A stretch of DNA of 41,090 bases from CAYTYZ01 sp964442385 (GTDB lineage Bacteria > Patescibacteriota > Microgenomatia > UBA12405). Location: the NCBI GenBank assembly GCA_964442385.1, contig CAYTYZ010000012.1, positions 1-41,090 of the forward strand. The letters run 5' to 3'. The number at the start of each line of letters is the position of its first letter. The first letter of the stretch is position 1. The position numbers and the translations under genes are program-made. Positions 8,144 to 15,057 of this stretch are shown piece after piece. Below the pieces are notes generated by a model. That model searched no databases, was not told the DNA's origin, and worked only from the letters and a program-made list of their open reading frames with translations.

Positions 8144-8629
8144 ATGATCACAAATATCTTAAAACCAATCCTGGCCCTGGCCCAAGAAGGTCTAGAGGTG
8201 ACTACTCAGACAACCAGAACCACCTCCAACATGTCACCCGAAGAAGCCCAAAAAGTACTAACTACAATTTTAGCTGTTGGTTTGCCAATACTAATTATTT
8301 TTGCTGTAATTTCATTAGTTTTTACCTTAATCTGGATTGTGGCCTTAATCCATGCCATTTCAAACGACGTTAAAAACAAGGCCCTTTGGATTATTGGTAT
8401 GCTTTTAGTGGGACCAATAGTTTCCATAATCTATCTTTTAACCGAAAAAAAAGATTTCGAAAAAACCCATACTTTTTCGAATAAATCGCCACCTCTGTCA
8501 GATGCCCAAACTCCAGTAGGAGTAACAGTAGTAGAACCTATTGTGACGGCCAAGCCCAATCCTGTAAACCAGCCTCCAAAAACATTAGAGTTCAAACCAG
8601 TAGAAGAAACCCCTCCGGTGCAAAACTAG
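8144..8629 (+). CDS. Membrane protein with PLDc_N-like domain
   Basis: The 161 residues hold two membrane helices (about 46-72 and 83-101) separated by a short charged loop. The segment IWIVALIHAISNDVKNKALW followed by a glycine/proline-containing second helix resembles the phospholipase D-nuclease N-terminal (PLDc_N) membrane module found in many short bacterial proteins. The N-terminus (about 1-40) is Thr/Glu-rich and may be a signal or extra-cytoplasmic segment. The tail of about 50 residues is Pro-rich and disordered. Its function is unknown. The stop codon lies in a 9-bp palindrome. Confidence 0.7.
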   Translation: MITNILKPILALAQEGLEVTTQTTRTTSNMSPEEAQKVLTTILAVGLPILIIFAVISLVFTLIWIVALIHAISNDVKNKALWIIGMLLVGPIVSIIYLLTEKKDFEKTHTFSNKSPPLSDAQTPVGVTVVEPIVTAKPNPVNQPPKTLEFKPVEETPPVQN

Positions 8630-8639
8630 ATAGTTTTGC
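8620..8639 (+). terminator. Palindrome at the stop codon, weak terminator candidate
   Basis: GCAAAACTA, GA, TAGTTTTGC is a perfect 9-bp inverted repeat covering the stop codon of the preceding gene. There is no immediate U run, so termination is uncertain. Confidence 0.4.
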
Positions 8640-8646
8640 CTGATTC

Positions 8647-8674
8647 TTGCATTTATTTTTGAAAATTGTAAAAT
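8647..8674 (+). promoter_or_regulatory. Promoter of tRNA-Lys
   Basis: TTGCAT, 16 bases, TAAAAT, ending 9 bases before the tRNA 5' end. Confidence 0.6.
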
Positions 8675-8683
8675 TGGATACTT

Positions 8684-8758
8684 GGGTCTTTAGCTCAGTG
8701 GTAGAGCAGTTGCCTTTTAAGCAATTGGTCGTGGGTTCGATCCCCACAGGACCCACCA
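8684..8758 (+). tRNA. tRNA-Lys (TTT) with encoded CCA
   Basis: Acceptor GGGTCTT/AGGACCC (one G-U), D-arm GCTC...GAGC with GG in the loop, anticodon loop CTTTTAA giving TTT, and a canonical T-arm GTGGG-TTCGATC-CCCAC. Discriminator A and CCA follow at 8755-8758. The 3' half and 11 following bases (CAACTTAAATTTT region) are repeated after the gap. Confidence 0.93.
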
Positions 8759-8769
8759 ACTTAAATTTT

Positions 8770-8869
8770 NNNNNNNNNNNNNNNNNNNNNNNNNNNNNNN
8801 NNNNNNNNNNNNNNNNNNNNNNNNNNNNNNNNNNNNNNNNNNNNNNNNNNNNNNNNNNNNNNNNNNNNN
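8770..8869. other. Assembly gap (100 N)
   Basis: A run of 100 N between the intact tRNA-Lys and its degenerate copies. The identical sequence on both sides suggests the assembler broke on a tandem repeat, so the true length and number of copies are unknown. Confidence 0.95.
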
Positions 8870-8954
8870 AGTCTTTAGCTCAGAGTAGAGCTTGTCCGCC
8901 CTAGGCGGATTGGTCGTGGGTTCGATCCCCACAGGACCCACCAACTTAAATTTT
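8870..8954 (+). repeat. Degenerate tRNA-like tandem unit 1
   Basis: This 85-base unit matches tRNA-Lys at both ends: GTCTTTAGCTCAG at the start, then 43 identical bases from GGTCGTGGG through the CCA and the flank CAACTTAAATTTT. The D-loop has lost the conserved GG. The anticodon arm is replaced by TCCGCC-CTA-GGCGGA, a near-perfect palindrome. Read as a 7-base loop (CCCTAGG) the anticodon would be CTA, but U33 is absent. It is probably not a working tRNA. Confidence 0.75.
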
Positions 8955-9055
8955 AGTCTTTAGCTCAGAGTAGAGCTTGTCCGCCCTAGGCGGATTGGTC
9001 GTGGGTTCGCCCCTCCGCTAGACGCAGTCGTAGTGGAATCCCCACAACACCAGCC
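8955..9055 (+). repeat. Degenerate tRNA-like tandem unit 2 with hairpin insertion
   Basis: Identical to the preceding unit through GTGGGTTCG (9009). Then 28 bases (9010-9037) are inserted in the T-loop before ATCCCCACA resumes, and the 3' end is decayed (ACACCAGCC instead of GGACCCACC). The insert is itself a hairpin: TCCGCTA, GAC-GCA-GTC, TAGTGGA. Confidence 0.7.
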
Positions 9056-9064
9056 TAGTCGGGT

Positions 9065-9070
9065 TACAAT
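9065..9070 (+). promoter_or_regulatory. -10 box of the mannosyltransferase-like gene
   Basis: TACAAT, 5 bases before the GTG at 9076. It supports the GTG over the internal ATG at 9169. Confidence 0.45.
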
Positions 9071-9075
9071 ACCTT

Positions 9076-10119
9076 GTGGCCAAGAAAATATTTTTTATTT
9101 CCCTTCTATTACATTTCATTTTAATTTATTTTTCCCCAAAGCTTTTTCCAACCTTTGGTTTTGTTCCAATGGCCGACAAGTATACATCCACCAATTTACC
9201 GCTCTGGATTATCGGATTTGGCCATTATGATGGTATAAATTACAGCAATATAGTCGATGTTGGTTACAACTTCACTCTGTCATCTTTTTTTCCTGTGTAT
9301 CCATCACTAATTTTACTTTTAAATAATTTATTTCACCATTCTCTATTTTCTGGCCTTATTATCAGCAATTTTTGCTTCTATCTACTATTAAAATTACTCC
9401 TAAAAAACCAACCGAAATTAAAGCTAAACTCCTGGTTTATATTGTTTTTTCTTACCTATCCAACCAGCTTTTTCCTCCACAGTGCCTACACTGAAAGTTT
9501 ATTCTTACTCTTATTTTATTTACTACTCTTAACCTATCGATCTTCCTTGTTTTACCTTCTACCCCTCACTCGAGTAACCGGACTTTTTTCTGTATTTTTT
9601 AGCAAAACAAAGACACAATTAATTTTAAGTTTAGGTGGCCTGACTAGTTACTGTCTCTATCTTTATATTCGTTTCAAAGACCCCTTGGCTTTTATTCATA
9701 ATTTAAAAATTTTTGGTGAGCAGCGCTCTGGAACCATGGTGCTTTTACCCCAAGTTTACTATCGCTATCTAAAAATCTTGTTTACGTCCAGTTTTAACCA
9801 CCAATATCTAGTTGCTCTTATTGAAATTAGTTTGTTTAGCCTGGCCCTACTTTTCTCCCTACTAGAATTAAAAAAATTCTACAAAGATAAGCTCAATTTT
9901 AGATTTAGACTTGCCCTGTTTTCCATTGCTTCCTTATTTTTACCAACCTTAACCGGTTCTTTTTCCTCGACTCCACGTTACGCTCTACTTGCCATTTCTC
10001 AGTTTTATTACTTAGCTAATTTAAAAAATAAATATCTCAAGATTGCTTTTATACTCCTATTTATAATTATGCACATTTATATGTTTACTTCTTTCTTTAG
10101 GGGATATTTCGTATCATGA
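9076..10119 (+). CDS. PIG-V-like membrane mannosyltransferase
   Basis: The 347 residues form about 8-10 membrane helices. Three marks of the PIG-V-type (dolichyl/polyprenyl phosphate-sugar dependent) mannosyltransferases are present in order: GHYDGINY (50-56, acidic residue of the first loop), FFPVYPSLI (71-79) and AYTESLFLLL (137-146), with a late STPRYAL. Such enzymes transfer a sugar from a lipid carrier on the outer face of the membrane. Substrate and acceptor are unknown. The GTG start is chosen for the -10 box 5 bases upstream. The stop overlaps the lgt start by 4 bases (ATGA), so the genes are translationally coupled. Confidence 0.7.
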   Translation: MAKKIFFISLLLHFILIYFSPKLFPTFGFVPMADKYTSTNLPLWIIGFGHYDGINYSNIVDVGYNFTLSSFFPVYPSLILLLNNLFHHSLFSGLIISNFCFYLLLKLLLKNQPKLKLNSWFILFFLTYPTSFFLHSAYTESLFLLLFYLLLLTYRSSLFYLLPLTRVTGLFSVFFSKTKTQLILSLGGLTSYCLYLYIRFKDPLAFIHNLKIFGEQRSGTMVLLPQVYYRYLKILFTSSFNHQYLVALIEISLFSLALLFSLLELKKFYKDKLNFRFRLALFSIASLFLPTLTGSFSSTPRYALLAISQFYYLANLKNKYLKIAFILLFIIMHIYMFTSFFRGYFVS

Positions 10120-10748
10120 TCCACCTATATGGCTTAATTCTTGGTCTAAGTTTTTTTCTTGGCATGTCTTATTTTCAGCATCACACAACCTTGAAAAAGA
10201 CCCTCCACGAACCTTTGTTTTATGGTCTAATAATTTCTGGAATTATTGGCGCTAGAGTCTACCATGTTTTGGATCAATGGTCGTTCTATTCCCAAAATCT
10301 ATTAAAAATTCCCCAGCTGTGGCTAGGTGGACTAGGAATCTACGGAGCCATCATTTTTGGTCTTATTTTTTTGATTTATTTTACCCGCAAAAATCAGCTA
10401 AATTTAAATAATTTACTCAATCAAATCGCCCCTAGCGTTCCTTTAATGCAATCACTTGGCAGGTGGGGGAACTTCGTTAATAGGGAAGTATACGGGCCAC
10501 TTGGCCAACCAGTTTGGCTATTTGAATCCATACTGTGTTTTTTACTATTTCTATATCTACATTTTTCCAAAACCAACCCTTTGGCAAAATATTTACTTGG
10601 CTATGGCCTAATCCGATTTTTATTAGAATTTATGCGCGATGACACTTGGCAAATGGGACATTTTAAAATAGCTCAAATTATCAGCCTAGGCATAATCGCA
10701 ATTGGGTTTATAATTATCAAATGCAAACCTCAAAAATTATCCAAATAA
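10116..10748 (+). CDS. lgt: Prolipoprotein diacylglyceryl transferase
   Basis: Lgt moves diacylglycerol from phosphatidylglycerol to the lipobox cysteine of prelipoproteins, in the cytoplasmic membrane. The Lgt signature is seen as GRWGNFVNREVYG (115-127; Arg116, Asn119, Glu124). The family's later YGLIRFLLEFMR contains Arg167 and Glu171. Several membrane helices are present. At 210 residues it is short compared with about 280-290 in E. coli, as if loops are trimmed. It is coupled to the preceding gene by ATGA and overlaps the FKBP gene by 28 bases. A lipoprotein substrate is encoded at 12282-12698. Confidence 0.9.
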   Translation: MIHLYGLILGLSFFLGMSYFQHHTTLKKTLHEPLFYGLIISGIIGARVYHVLDQWSFYSQNLLKIPQLWLGGLGIYGAIIFGLIFLIYFTRKNQLNLNNLLNQIAPSVPLMQSLGRWGNFVNREVYGPLGQPVWLFESILCFLLFLYLHFSKTNPLAKYLLGYGLIRFLLEFMRDDTWQMGHFKIAQIISLGIIAIGFIIIKCKPQKLSK

Positions 10749-11224
10749 TCGCTCTTGGTTTTGTTGTTTTTGGAGTTTACAAACTGCTTACTCCTTCCCA
10801 ACCAAAAGAAGCTGACAAAACAGCAGTGCCCACACAATTATCAGTTCAACCAACGGTAGCTACAACTACCTTTCCTAAACCCACCACTATGCCAGAAATA
10901 ACCAAATTACAAGTCGAAGATATCAAAGTTGGCACAGGTGCTACCGTTAAGTCAGGCAATACCGTTTCTATCCATTACACTGGAACCCTAGTTGACGGTA
11001 AAAAGTTTGATAGCTCTGTAGACAGGGGCACCCCATTTGAAACACAAATTGGTGTTGGTCAAGTAATCAAGGGCTGGGACGAAGGAGTGGTAGGCATGCG
11101 AGTTGGGGGCAAGCGAAAGCTCACCATTCCATATACTATGGCCTATGGAGAAGCCGGTATTCCAGGTGTAATTCCACCCAAAGCTACGCTAATTTTCGAA
11201 GTAGAGCTTCTAAGTATAAAGTGA
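10721..11224 (+). CDS. Membrane-anchored FKBP-type peptidyl-prolyl isomerase
   Basis: The 167 residues comprise an N-terminal hydrophobic anchor (about 5-24), a Thr/Pro-rich linker (25-60) and an FKBP domain (about 62-167). The domain includes VSIHYTGTLVDGKKFDSS, a GQVIKGWDEGVVGMRVGGKR stretch, and IPPKATLIFEVELLSI. It catalyses proline cis-trans isomerisation and probably helps folding of exported proteins outside the membrane. It shares the run with lgt (28-base overlap), which fits an envelope-biogenesis operon. Confidence 0.92.
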   Translation: MQTSKIIQIIALGFVVFGVYKLLTPSQPKEADKTAVPTQLSVQPTVATTTFPKPTTMPEITKLQVEDIKVGTGATVKSGNTVSIHYTGTLVDGKKFDSSVDRGTPFETQIGVGQVIKGWDEGVVGMRVGGKRKLTIPYTMAYGEAGIPGVIPPKATLIFEVELLSIK

Positions 11225-11230
11225 TATAAT
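11225..11230 (+). promoter_or_regulatory. -10 box of the 63-aa gene
   Basis: TATAAT overlapping the FKBP stop and 9 bases before the ATG at 11240. Confidence 0.5.
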
Positions 11231-11239
11231 CTATTCTTT

Positions 11240-11431
11240 ATGACAGAGCAGCTCAGATTTAAGTTGGATAAGTATTTTGAATTAAAGTCCGAGGGGAGAC
11301 TGGATTTACTAGATGTTACATTGCTTTGTAATTTACATCAAAAGGGTAATATCCTTGAATTTAACCAGCTACTATCTATAATAGAGACGCGCCAAATCCA
11401 ACCTACCTTACACCCAACTTTGATATCATAA
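11240..11431 (+). CDS. Small hypothetical protein, 63 aa
   Basis: Unrecognised. The helical, charged sequence (FKLDKYFELKSEGRLDLLDV, then NILEFNQLLSIIET) reads like a real small soluble protein. The perfect TATAAT box 9 bases upstream supports it. It ends against the terminator of the convergent gene. Confidence 0.5.
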   Translation: MTEQLRFKLDKYFELKSEGRLDLLDVTLLCNLHQKGNILEFNQLLSIIETRQIQPTLHPTLIS

Positions 11432-11463
11432 AAAAGCCCCCCAACGTATTGCGTCAGAGGGCT
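11430..11463 (-). terminator. Intrinsic terminator of the 12161-11489 operon
   Basis: On the minus strand AGCCCTC, inner ACG-CAATA-CGT, GGGGGCT, then a run of six T (11430-11435). It lies 26 bases after the stop at 11489. Confidence 0.8.
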
Positions 11464-11488
11464 ATGCCTTATTATTCGATTGCGAAAA

Positions 11489-12004
11489 CTAGATATTGAT
11501 ATCCAGTGCCCAGTTAGCAAACATTACTATCTGAGCTTCCATAAGCTGTCTGATTGTTGGAATTTCAGTTGTATACATAGCCTGAACATCACGCCCCATA
11601 CCTAAAACCCCAAAATTTGATCGTACGTCACGAGCCTTTTCAGCAAAAGACTTTTTAGAAGTCTCACCGTACTCGTTTCTATAAGCCCAATTGTCTAATT
11701 TCTTTCGGACCTTTTCCAGCTTGCTTTCAATTGCACTTCCAACTTCTTCTGTAGTGAAAACCAAACAAGACGGGATAATCTTGGCAAGTTGGCGAGGCAA
11801 CCCCTCTCCCAGGCAATACTTCACAAAACTCTCTTTTGCACGCAGAATATTTGCAAGGTCAGCTTTATCATCAAGCATTCTTTCCAATAAAATTGGTAAG
11901 TCTTGGATATAGCTCCATAGAATTTTTTGTACAGCCAATGGCTGTTTTGCAAACAAAGGGTCGACCCAGACTTTTTCCTTCAGTTCTTCTAGCGCTAGTG
12001 TCAT
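11489..12004 (-). CDS. Hypothetical protein, 171 aa
   Basis: Unrecognised. It is a soluble, mainly helical protein (IESKLEKVRKKLDNWAYRNE) with no signal peptide or membrane segment. The start is fixed by GGAGG 5 bases upstream. It is the second gene of a two-gene operon with the 40-aa membrane protein at 12039-12161, and a strong terminator follows. It belongs to the Shine-Dalgarno-led class in this window. Confidence 0.7.
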   Translation of the reverse strand: MTLALEELKEKVWVDPLFAKQPLAVQKILWSYIQDLPILLERMLDDKADLANILRAKESFVKYCLGEGLPRQLAKIIPSCLVFTTEEVGSAIESKLEKVRKKLDNWAYRNEYGETSKKSFAEKARDVRSNFGVLGMGRDVQAMYTTEIPTIRQLMEAQIVMFANWALDINI

Positions 12005-12038
12005 GTTTCCTCCGTTGTCGAAACTCGTTTTTGGGTTA

Positions 12039-12161
12039 TCAAGGTATGCCAGGAATTACGCTAATCACCATCAATCCCAGCGTCAGAGAAAAAACTACAA
12101 AAACAAAGCCATAAGCTAGAACCCTGAGCAGTTCACCAATGACATACATTGTGTTTTTCAC
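12039..12161 (-). CDS. Small single-span membrane protein, 40 aa
   Basis: GTG at 12159-12161 (in frame with an ATG at 12147-12149) to TGA 12039-12041. The product begins MKNTMYVIGELLRVLAYGF and is one long hydrophobic helix ending in a short VIPGIP tail. AGGAGG lies 4 bases before the GTG, a very strong Shine-Dalgarno. The promoter is at 12258-12285. It is 34 bases upstream of the 171-aa gene, so both share one transcript. Its function is unknown; a membrane anchor or partner for that protein is possible. Confidence 0.6.
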   Translation of the reverse strand: MKNTMYVIGELLRVLAYGFVFVVFSLTLGLMVISVIPGIP

Positions 12162-12211
12162 CTTTCCTCCTATTTTTCGCAATCTGTTAAAGGACGTCAC
12201 TTAATTTGCAA

Positions 12212-12247
12212 AAAGATTACTAGCCAGATATCTGGTCCCAAATCTTT
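12212..12247 (-). promoter_or_regulatory. Nested hairpin in the 12161 operon leader
   Basis: On the minus strand AAAGATT, 5 bases, CCAG-ATAT-CTGG, 5 bases, AATCTTT. It lies between the promoter and the Shine-Dalgarno in a leader of about 90 bases. The apical CCAG/CTGG stem is also the apex of the hairpin at 17867-17919. Confidence 0.55.
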
Positions 12248-12257
12248 GTCGCCTCAA

Positions 12258-12285
12258 ATTATACCCCACCCTAGCACAATATCAA
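12258..12285 (-). promoter_or_regulatory. Strong promoter of the 12161 operon
   Basis: On the minus strand TTGATA, 16 bases, TATAAT. It overlaps the 3' end of the upstream lipoprotein gene (stop at 12282). Confidence 0.65.
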
Positions 12286-12698
12286 TTATTGCTATGTCTT
12301 ATTAAGACACATGTTTCTGAATCAAATTCCGAAACAGCCTTGGAAACCCCAGGATAATTTCTGTCTCTATTACTTAAGGGACTAAAAGCCGCCACAGAGC
12401 CCATGTTCCAATATGCCCGCGGGTCGGCCATATCAATTATCGCCACAGGTCCACCCGTAGCCTCAGGGTAGGGTATTCTAACTGAAAAATAAAAACCCGT
12501 GTTGGTTACCTGCGCATCTATTTCTCCATTAACTATTATTAACCTTGGCCATGTGACTCTTTTACAAGCTTCATACAACTCATTGGGCTTGATATTAACT
12601 GGCCAGATCCCACTATATTTATCGCCACCTTCTCCTTGGGCACATCCACCCAAACCCAAAGATAGCGCCAAAATAATCGACATTAATCTTTTTTCCAT
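12282..12698 (-). CDS. Predicted lipoprotein, 138 aa
   Basis: The N-terminus MEKRLMSIILALSLGLGGC is a lipoprotein signal with lipobox Leu-Gly-Gly-Cys at Cys19. The mature part starts AQGEGGD and is a small globular domain of unknown family (YEACKRVTWPRL, SETCVLIRH). The ATG at 12698 is chosen because TATAAT (12705-12710, minus strand) lies 6 bases upstream and the signal peptide starts exactly there. The frame is open 30 codons further but would bury the signal. It is a likely substrate of the Lgt in this window. Confidence 0.75.
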   Translation of the reverse strand: MEKRLMSIILALSLGLGGCAQGEGGDKYSGIWPVNIKPNELYEACKRVTWPRLIIVNGEIDAQVTNTGFYFSVRIPYPEATGGPVAIIDMADPRAYWNMGSVAAFSPLSNRDRNYPGVSKAVSEFDSETCVLIRHSNN

Positions 12699-12704
12699 AA
12701 CTAA

Positions 12705-12710
12705 ATTATA
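12705..12710 (-). promoter_or_regulatory. -10 box of the lipoprotein gene (leaderless)
   Basis: TATAAT on the minus strand, 6 bases before the ATG at 12698. It is divergent from the VOC gene. Confidence 0.5.
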
Positions 12711-12752
12711 TCCTATATTGTAAATTAGATCAATTACCACCTGAAATTTTGT

Positions 12753-12758
12753 TATCAT
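12753..12758 (+). promoter_or_regulatory. -10 box of the VOC gene (leaderless)
   Basis: TATCAT, 9 bases before the ATG at 12768. Confidence 0.4.
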
Positions 12759-12767
12759 ATTGTTTAT

Positions 12768-13646
12768 ATGCAAAAAATAATCCCACACTTTTGGTTTGAT
12801 AAAGAGGCCAAAGAAGCTACGGCTTTTTATGTTTCTCTTTTTAATAATTCCAGCATCAACAGCCTTAGTACTATTAAAGACACTCCCTCAGGTGATTGCG
12901 ATATGGTATCTTTTACTTTGGCGGGGCAAAGTTTTATGGCCATTAGTGCAGGTCCAATTTTTAAATTTAACCCTTCAATATCGCTATTTACGGTATTTAC
13001 TAACAAAGCGGAAATTCAAGCTACTTGGGACAAACTAGCCGCAGGTGGGAAAGTACTTATGCCATTTGACACCTATCCTTGGGCCAAAAAATACGGTTGG
13101 CTTCAAGACAAATATGGCCTTTCCTGGCAATTATCATGGACTGATAATGACCAAACAAAACAACAAATCACCCCCATGCTTATGTTTACCAAGGCTATGG
13201 CAGGCAAAGCAAAAGAAGCTCTTGGTGAATATACTAATATATTTCCCAATTCTAGTACCGATATGGTTATACCTTACGATCAAAATGAAGGCGACTCTCC
13301 TGGGCACGTCAAACACTCCCGTTTTACCCTTTCTGGACAAAGCTTTATGGCCATGGACAGCTCGGGACGGAATGATTTTAACTTTAACGAAGCAATATCT
13401 TTTGTCGTACATTGCGACACCCAAGAGGAAATAGACTATTTTTGGGGCAAACTTAGCAGTGTACCCGAGGCCGAACAATGCGGTTGGCTAAAAGACAAAT
13501 ATGGCGTTTCCTGGCAAATTGTTCCAAGTATGATGAATGAGTTAATGGGCAGTGACGACAAGGAAAAAATAACCAGGGTTACCAAAGCTTTTCTGCAAAT
13601 GAAAAAGTTTGATATTGCAGCTTTAAAAGCAGCCTCACTTGGCTAA
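12768..13646 (+). CDS. PhnB-like VOC protein, two tandem domains
   Basis: The 292 residues hold two copies of the PhnB / '3-demethylubiquinone-9 3-methyltransferase' type VOC (glyoxalase fold) domain. Copy 1 (about 1-125) opens MQKIIPHFWFDKEAKEA and has LAGQSFMAISAGP and KYGWLQDKYGLSWQL. Copy 2 (about 130-270) repeats this as LSGQSFMAMDSSG and CGWLKDKYGVSWQIVPSMM. VOC proteins pair such beta-alpha-beta modules around a metal or ligand site. The substrate is not predictable. Family sure, function open. Confidence 0.88.
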   Translation: MQKIIPHFWFDKEAKEATAFYVSLFNNSSINSLSTIKDTPSGDCDMVSFTLAGQSFMAISAGPIFKFNPSISLFTVFTNKAEIQATWDKLAAGGKVLMPFDTYPWAKKYGWLQDKYGLSWQLSWTDNDQTKQQITPMLMFTKAMAGKAKEALGEYTNIFPNSSTDMVIPYDQNEGDSPGHVKHSRFTLSGQSFMAMDSSGRNDFNFNEAISFVVHCDTQEEIDYFWGKLSSVPEAEQCGWLKDKYGVSWQIVPSMMNELMGSDDKEKITRVTKAFLQMKKFDIAALKAASLG

Positions 13647-13647
13647 G

Positions 13648-13872
13648 CTAGTCACCAACAACATCCTCATCCCTACACATCCTGGCAGTTATCATTAGCG
13701 CTAAAACTGGATTGTTTTTTCTTAGTTCGGTTTGGTTACCCTCTCTTAATCTACAACCAGGACAATCAGCCATACAATGTTCAATTTTCACCATATCCAA
13801 ACTAGCCGGAAGCACAGTTTGAGACTTAATGTCATCGCAAAACTCAGGATTGGGACACAATTTTTCTGCCAT
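13648..13872 (-). CDS. Small Cys-rich hypothetical protein, 74 aa
   Basis: Six cysteines (LCPNPEFC, HCMADCPGCRL, ARMCRDE) suggest zinc or iron-sulphur binding, possibly a treble-clef or CxxC site; the family is not recognised. It is convergent with the VOC gene (1-base gap). A TATAAT box at 13902-13907 (minus strand) overlaps the stop of the SGNH gene upstream and would give a leader of about 25 bases without a Shine-Dalgarno. Confidence 0.55.
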   Translation of the reverse strand: MAEKLCPNPEFCDDIKSQTVLPASLDMVKIEHCMADCPGCRLREGNQTELRKNNPVLALMITARMCRDEDVVGD

Positions 13873-13902
13873 AAATCTTAAAATTTTTTCTAATGATATC
13901 TA

Positions 13903-14508
13903 TTATACTAAATGGGGGATTATTTGCTCAAACAACATTTTGTGTCCAAGATCATTGGGGTGCACACTATCGACTAATAAATCCACATACCTATTTTCCT
14001 TCAGGTAATCAAAAATTTCAATTTTCTGGACCCCCGACTCTCTACAAATTTCACCTATCAATTCATCATATTTTATCACCTCTTCGTTTGAAAATTGCAT
14101 ACCCTTGGATTTGGTCGGATTTACAGGCGCTAATCCCAATGCTAATACCTTGCAGTTTCTTTTCTTAGCCAGATCTATCATAGCCAGATAGGCACTTTTA
14201 AATTCTTCCCTTGGAGTCTGTTTGCCAGTCATCCAATTGTTTGGGCAACTATCATTTACACCTATGGCAAAAATTACTCTCACCTCGTCCTTTGGGCTAG
14301 TAAGTCTGCTTTCTAACTCTATCTGAACTCTATTAACCATCCTGGATACTACTTCCCCAGGAATTCCTAAATTATAGACTTGCACATTTCCACCTTTGTC
14401 CAGGTTATATTTCTCATCGATATATCTTCTTATTCTTTGCACCCAACCACCATCCTTATCCCACTTTCCATACGCAATACTATCTCCAAATACTAGTATT
14501 TTATTCAT
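13903..14508 (-). CDS. SGNH/GDSL-family hydrolase
   Basis: An esterase/acyl-hydrolase of the SGNH fold, 201 residues. All four blocks are visible: VFGDSIAYG with nucleophile Ser10, oxyanion Gly48 in YNLGIPGE, GVND with Asn85, and the DSVHPND dyad Asp180/His183. No signal peptide is seen, so a cytoplasmic esterase is likely. The ATG at 14508 is chosen over the one two codons earlier because TACAGT (14515-14520, minus strand) lies 6 bases upstream. A decayed copy of this gene's 3' end lies at 23174-23242. Confidence 0.88.
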   Translation of the reverse strand: MNKILVFGDSIAYGKWDKDGGWVQRIRRYIDEKYNLDKGGNVQVYNLGIPGEVVSRMVNRVQIELESRLTSPKDEVRVIFAIGVNDSCPNNWMTGKQTPREEFKSAYLAMIDLAKKRNCKVLALGLAPVNPTKSKGMQFSNEEVIKYDELIGEICRESGVQKIEIFDYLKENRYVDLLVDSVHPNDLGHKMLFEQIIPHLV

Positions 14509-14514
14509 AACCAT

Positions 14515-14520
14515 ACTGTA
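14515..14520 (-). promoter_or_regulatory. -10 box of the SGNH hydrolase gene (leaderless)
   Basis: TACAGT on the minus strand, 6 bases before the ATG at 14508. Confidence 0.35.
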
Positions 14521-14566
14521 TCACTTTTCCAGACTGAATAAACAGGTGATACTTGGAATTACATCC

Positions 14567-14597
14567 AAAAAAAATCCCCTTCACAAGGAAGGGGATT
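14567..14597 (-). terminator. Intrinsic terminator of the 110-aa gene
   Basis: On the minus strand ATCCCCTTC, CTTGT, GAAGGGGAT, followed by a run of T (the A tract at 14567-14574). It lies 15 bases after the stop at 14612. Confidence 0.88.
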
Positions 14598-14611
14598 TCC
14601 TGCAAAGGGGA

Positions 14612-14944
14612 TTAACTCAGCGATGCCAAAAATCTTTTGACCATGTTTTGGCAAAAACTGACCACGCTTTCTTTGGAACAGATAACTGCATAGACCTCAC
14701 CCCACCCTTTGTTGCTCATAGCAACAATACTGGTATAAGTCTGGTCCATTTTAAGCGCAGAACGTTTCAAGTCCTCGTAGATCCCCAGTCCATATGGATA
14801 AGCAAGAGGCTGTGCCCCAAGTTCATGCGATCCCTTGTCATAACGAAATTCTTTACCAACTGCTTTTTTCAAAGCTGCTTTGATTTCCGCACCCGTCATT
14901 GGCTGTGGAAGTTTAATTTCCTGTTCGTACACATTCTTATGCAT
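14612..14944 (-). CDS. Hypothetical protein, 110 aa
   Basis: Unrecognised small soluble protein (MTGAEIKAALKKAVGKEF, then TSIVAMSNKGWGEVYAVICS). The ATG at 14944 is chosen because AAGGAG lies 6 bases upstream and the promoter TTGATA-17-TAAAAT (14997-15025) sits before it. The 27 open codons upstream would begin inside that promoter, so they are not used. A strong terminator follows. It belongs to the Shine-Dalgarno-led class. Confidence 0.65.
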   Translation of the reverse strand: MHKNVYEQEIKLPQPMTGAEIKAALKKAVGKEFRYDKGSHELGAQPLAYPYGLGIYEDLKRSALKMDQTYTSIVAMSNKGWGEVYAVICSKESVVSFCQNMVKRFLASLS

Positions 14945-14996
14945 TTTGTTTCTCCTTAGAAATGTGGATACTGAGTTAGTTTGAAAAGAACAGGAC

Positions 14997-15025
14997 ATTT
15001 TAGCACCTTTTAGCAAATTTATCAA
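14997..15025 (-). promoter_or_regulatory. Promoter of the 110-aa gene
   Basis: On the minus strand TTGATA, 17 bases, TAAAAT. The leader would be about 45 bases. Confidence 0.6.
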
Positions 15026-15057
15026 ACTATAGGATGTACAAAAACTAACCCATCATT

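Noticed and set aside
8870..8942. Amber-suppressor tRNA with anticodon CTA
   Set aside because: The loop can be read as CCCTAGG, but U33 is missing, the D-loop lacks GG, and many genes here stop at TAG. A decayed tRNA copy is more likely.
8647..8944. Open reading frames across the tRNA-Lys region
   Set aside because: They run through tRNA sequence and the N gap; the cloverleaf explains the sequence better.
12699..12788. Longer lipoprotein starting at 12788
   Set aside because: It would hide the lipoprotein signal and start inside the divergent VOC gene; the -10 box at 12705-12710 supports 12698.
14950..15025. N-terminal extension of the 110-aa protein to a start at 15025
   Set aside because: It would begin in the -35 box of the gene's own promoter; the ATG at 14944 has a good Shine-Dalgarno.
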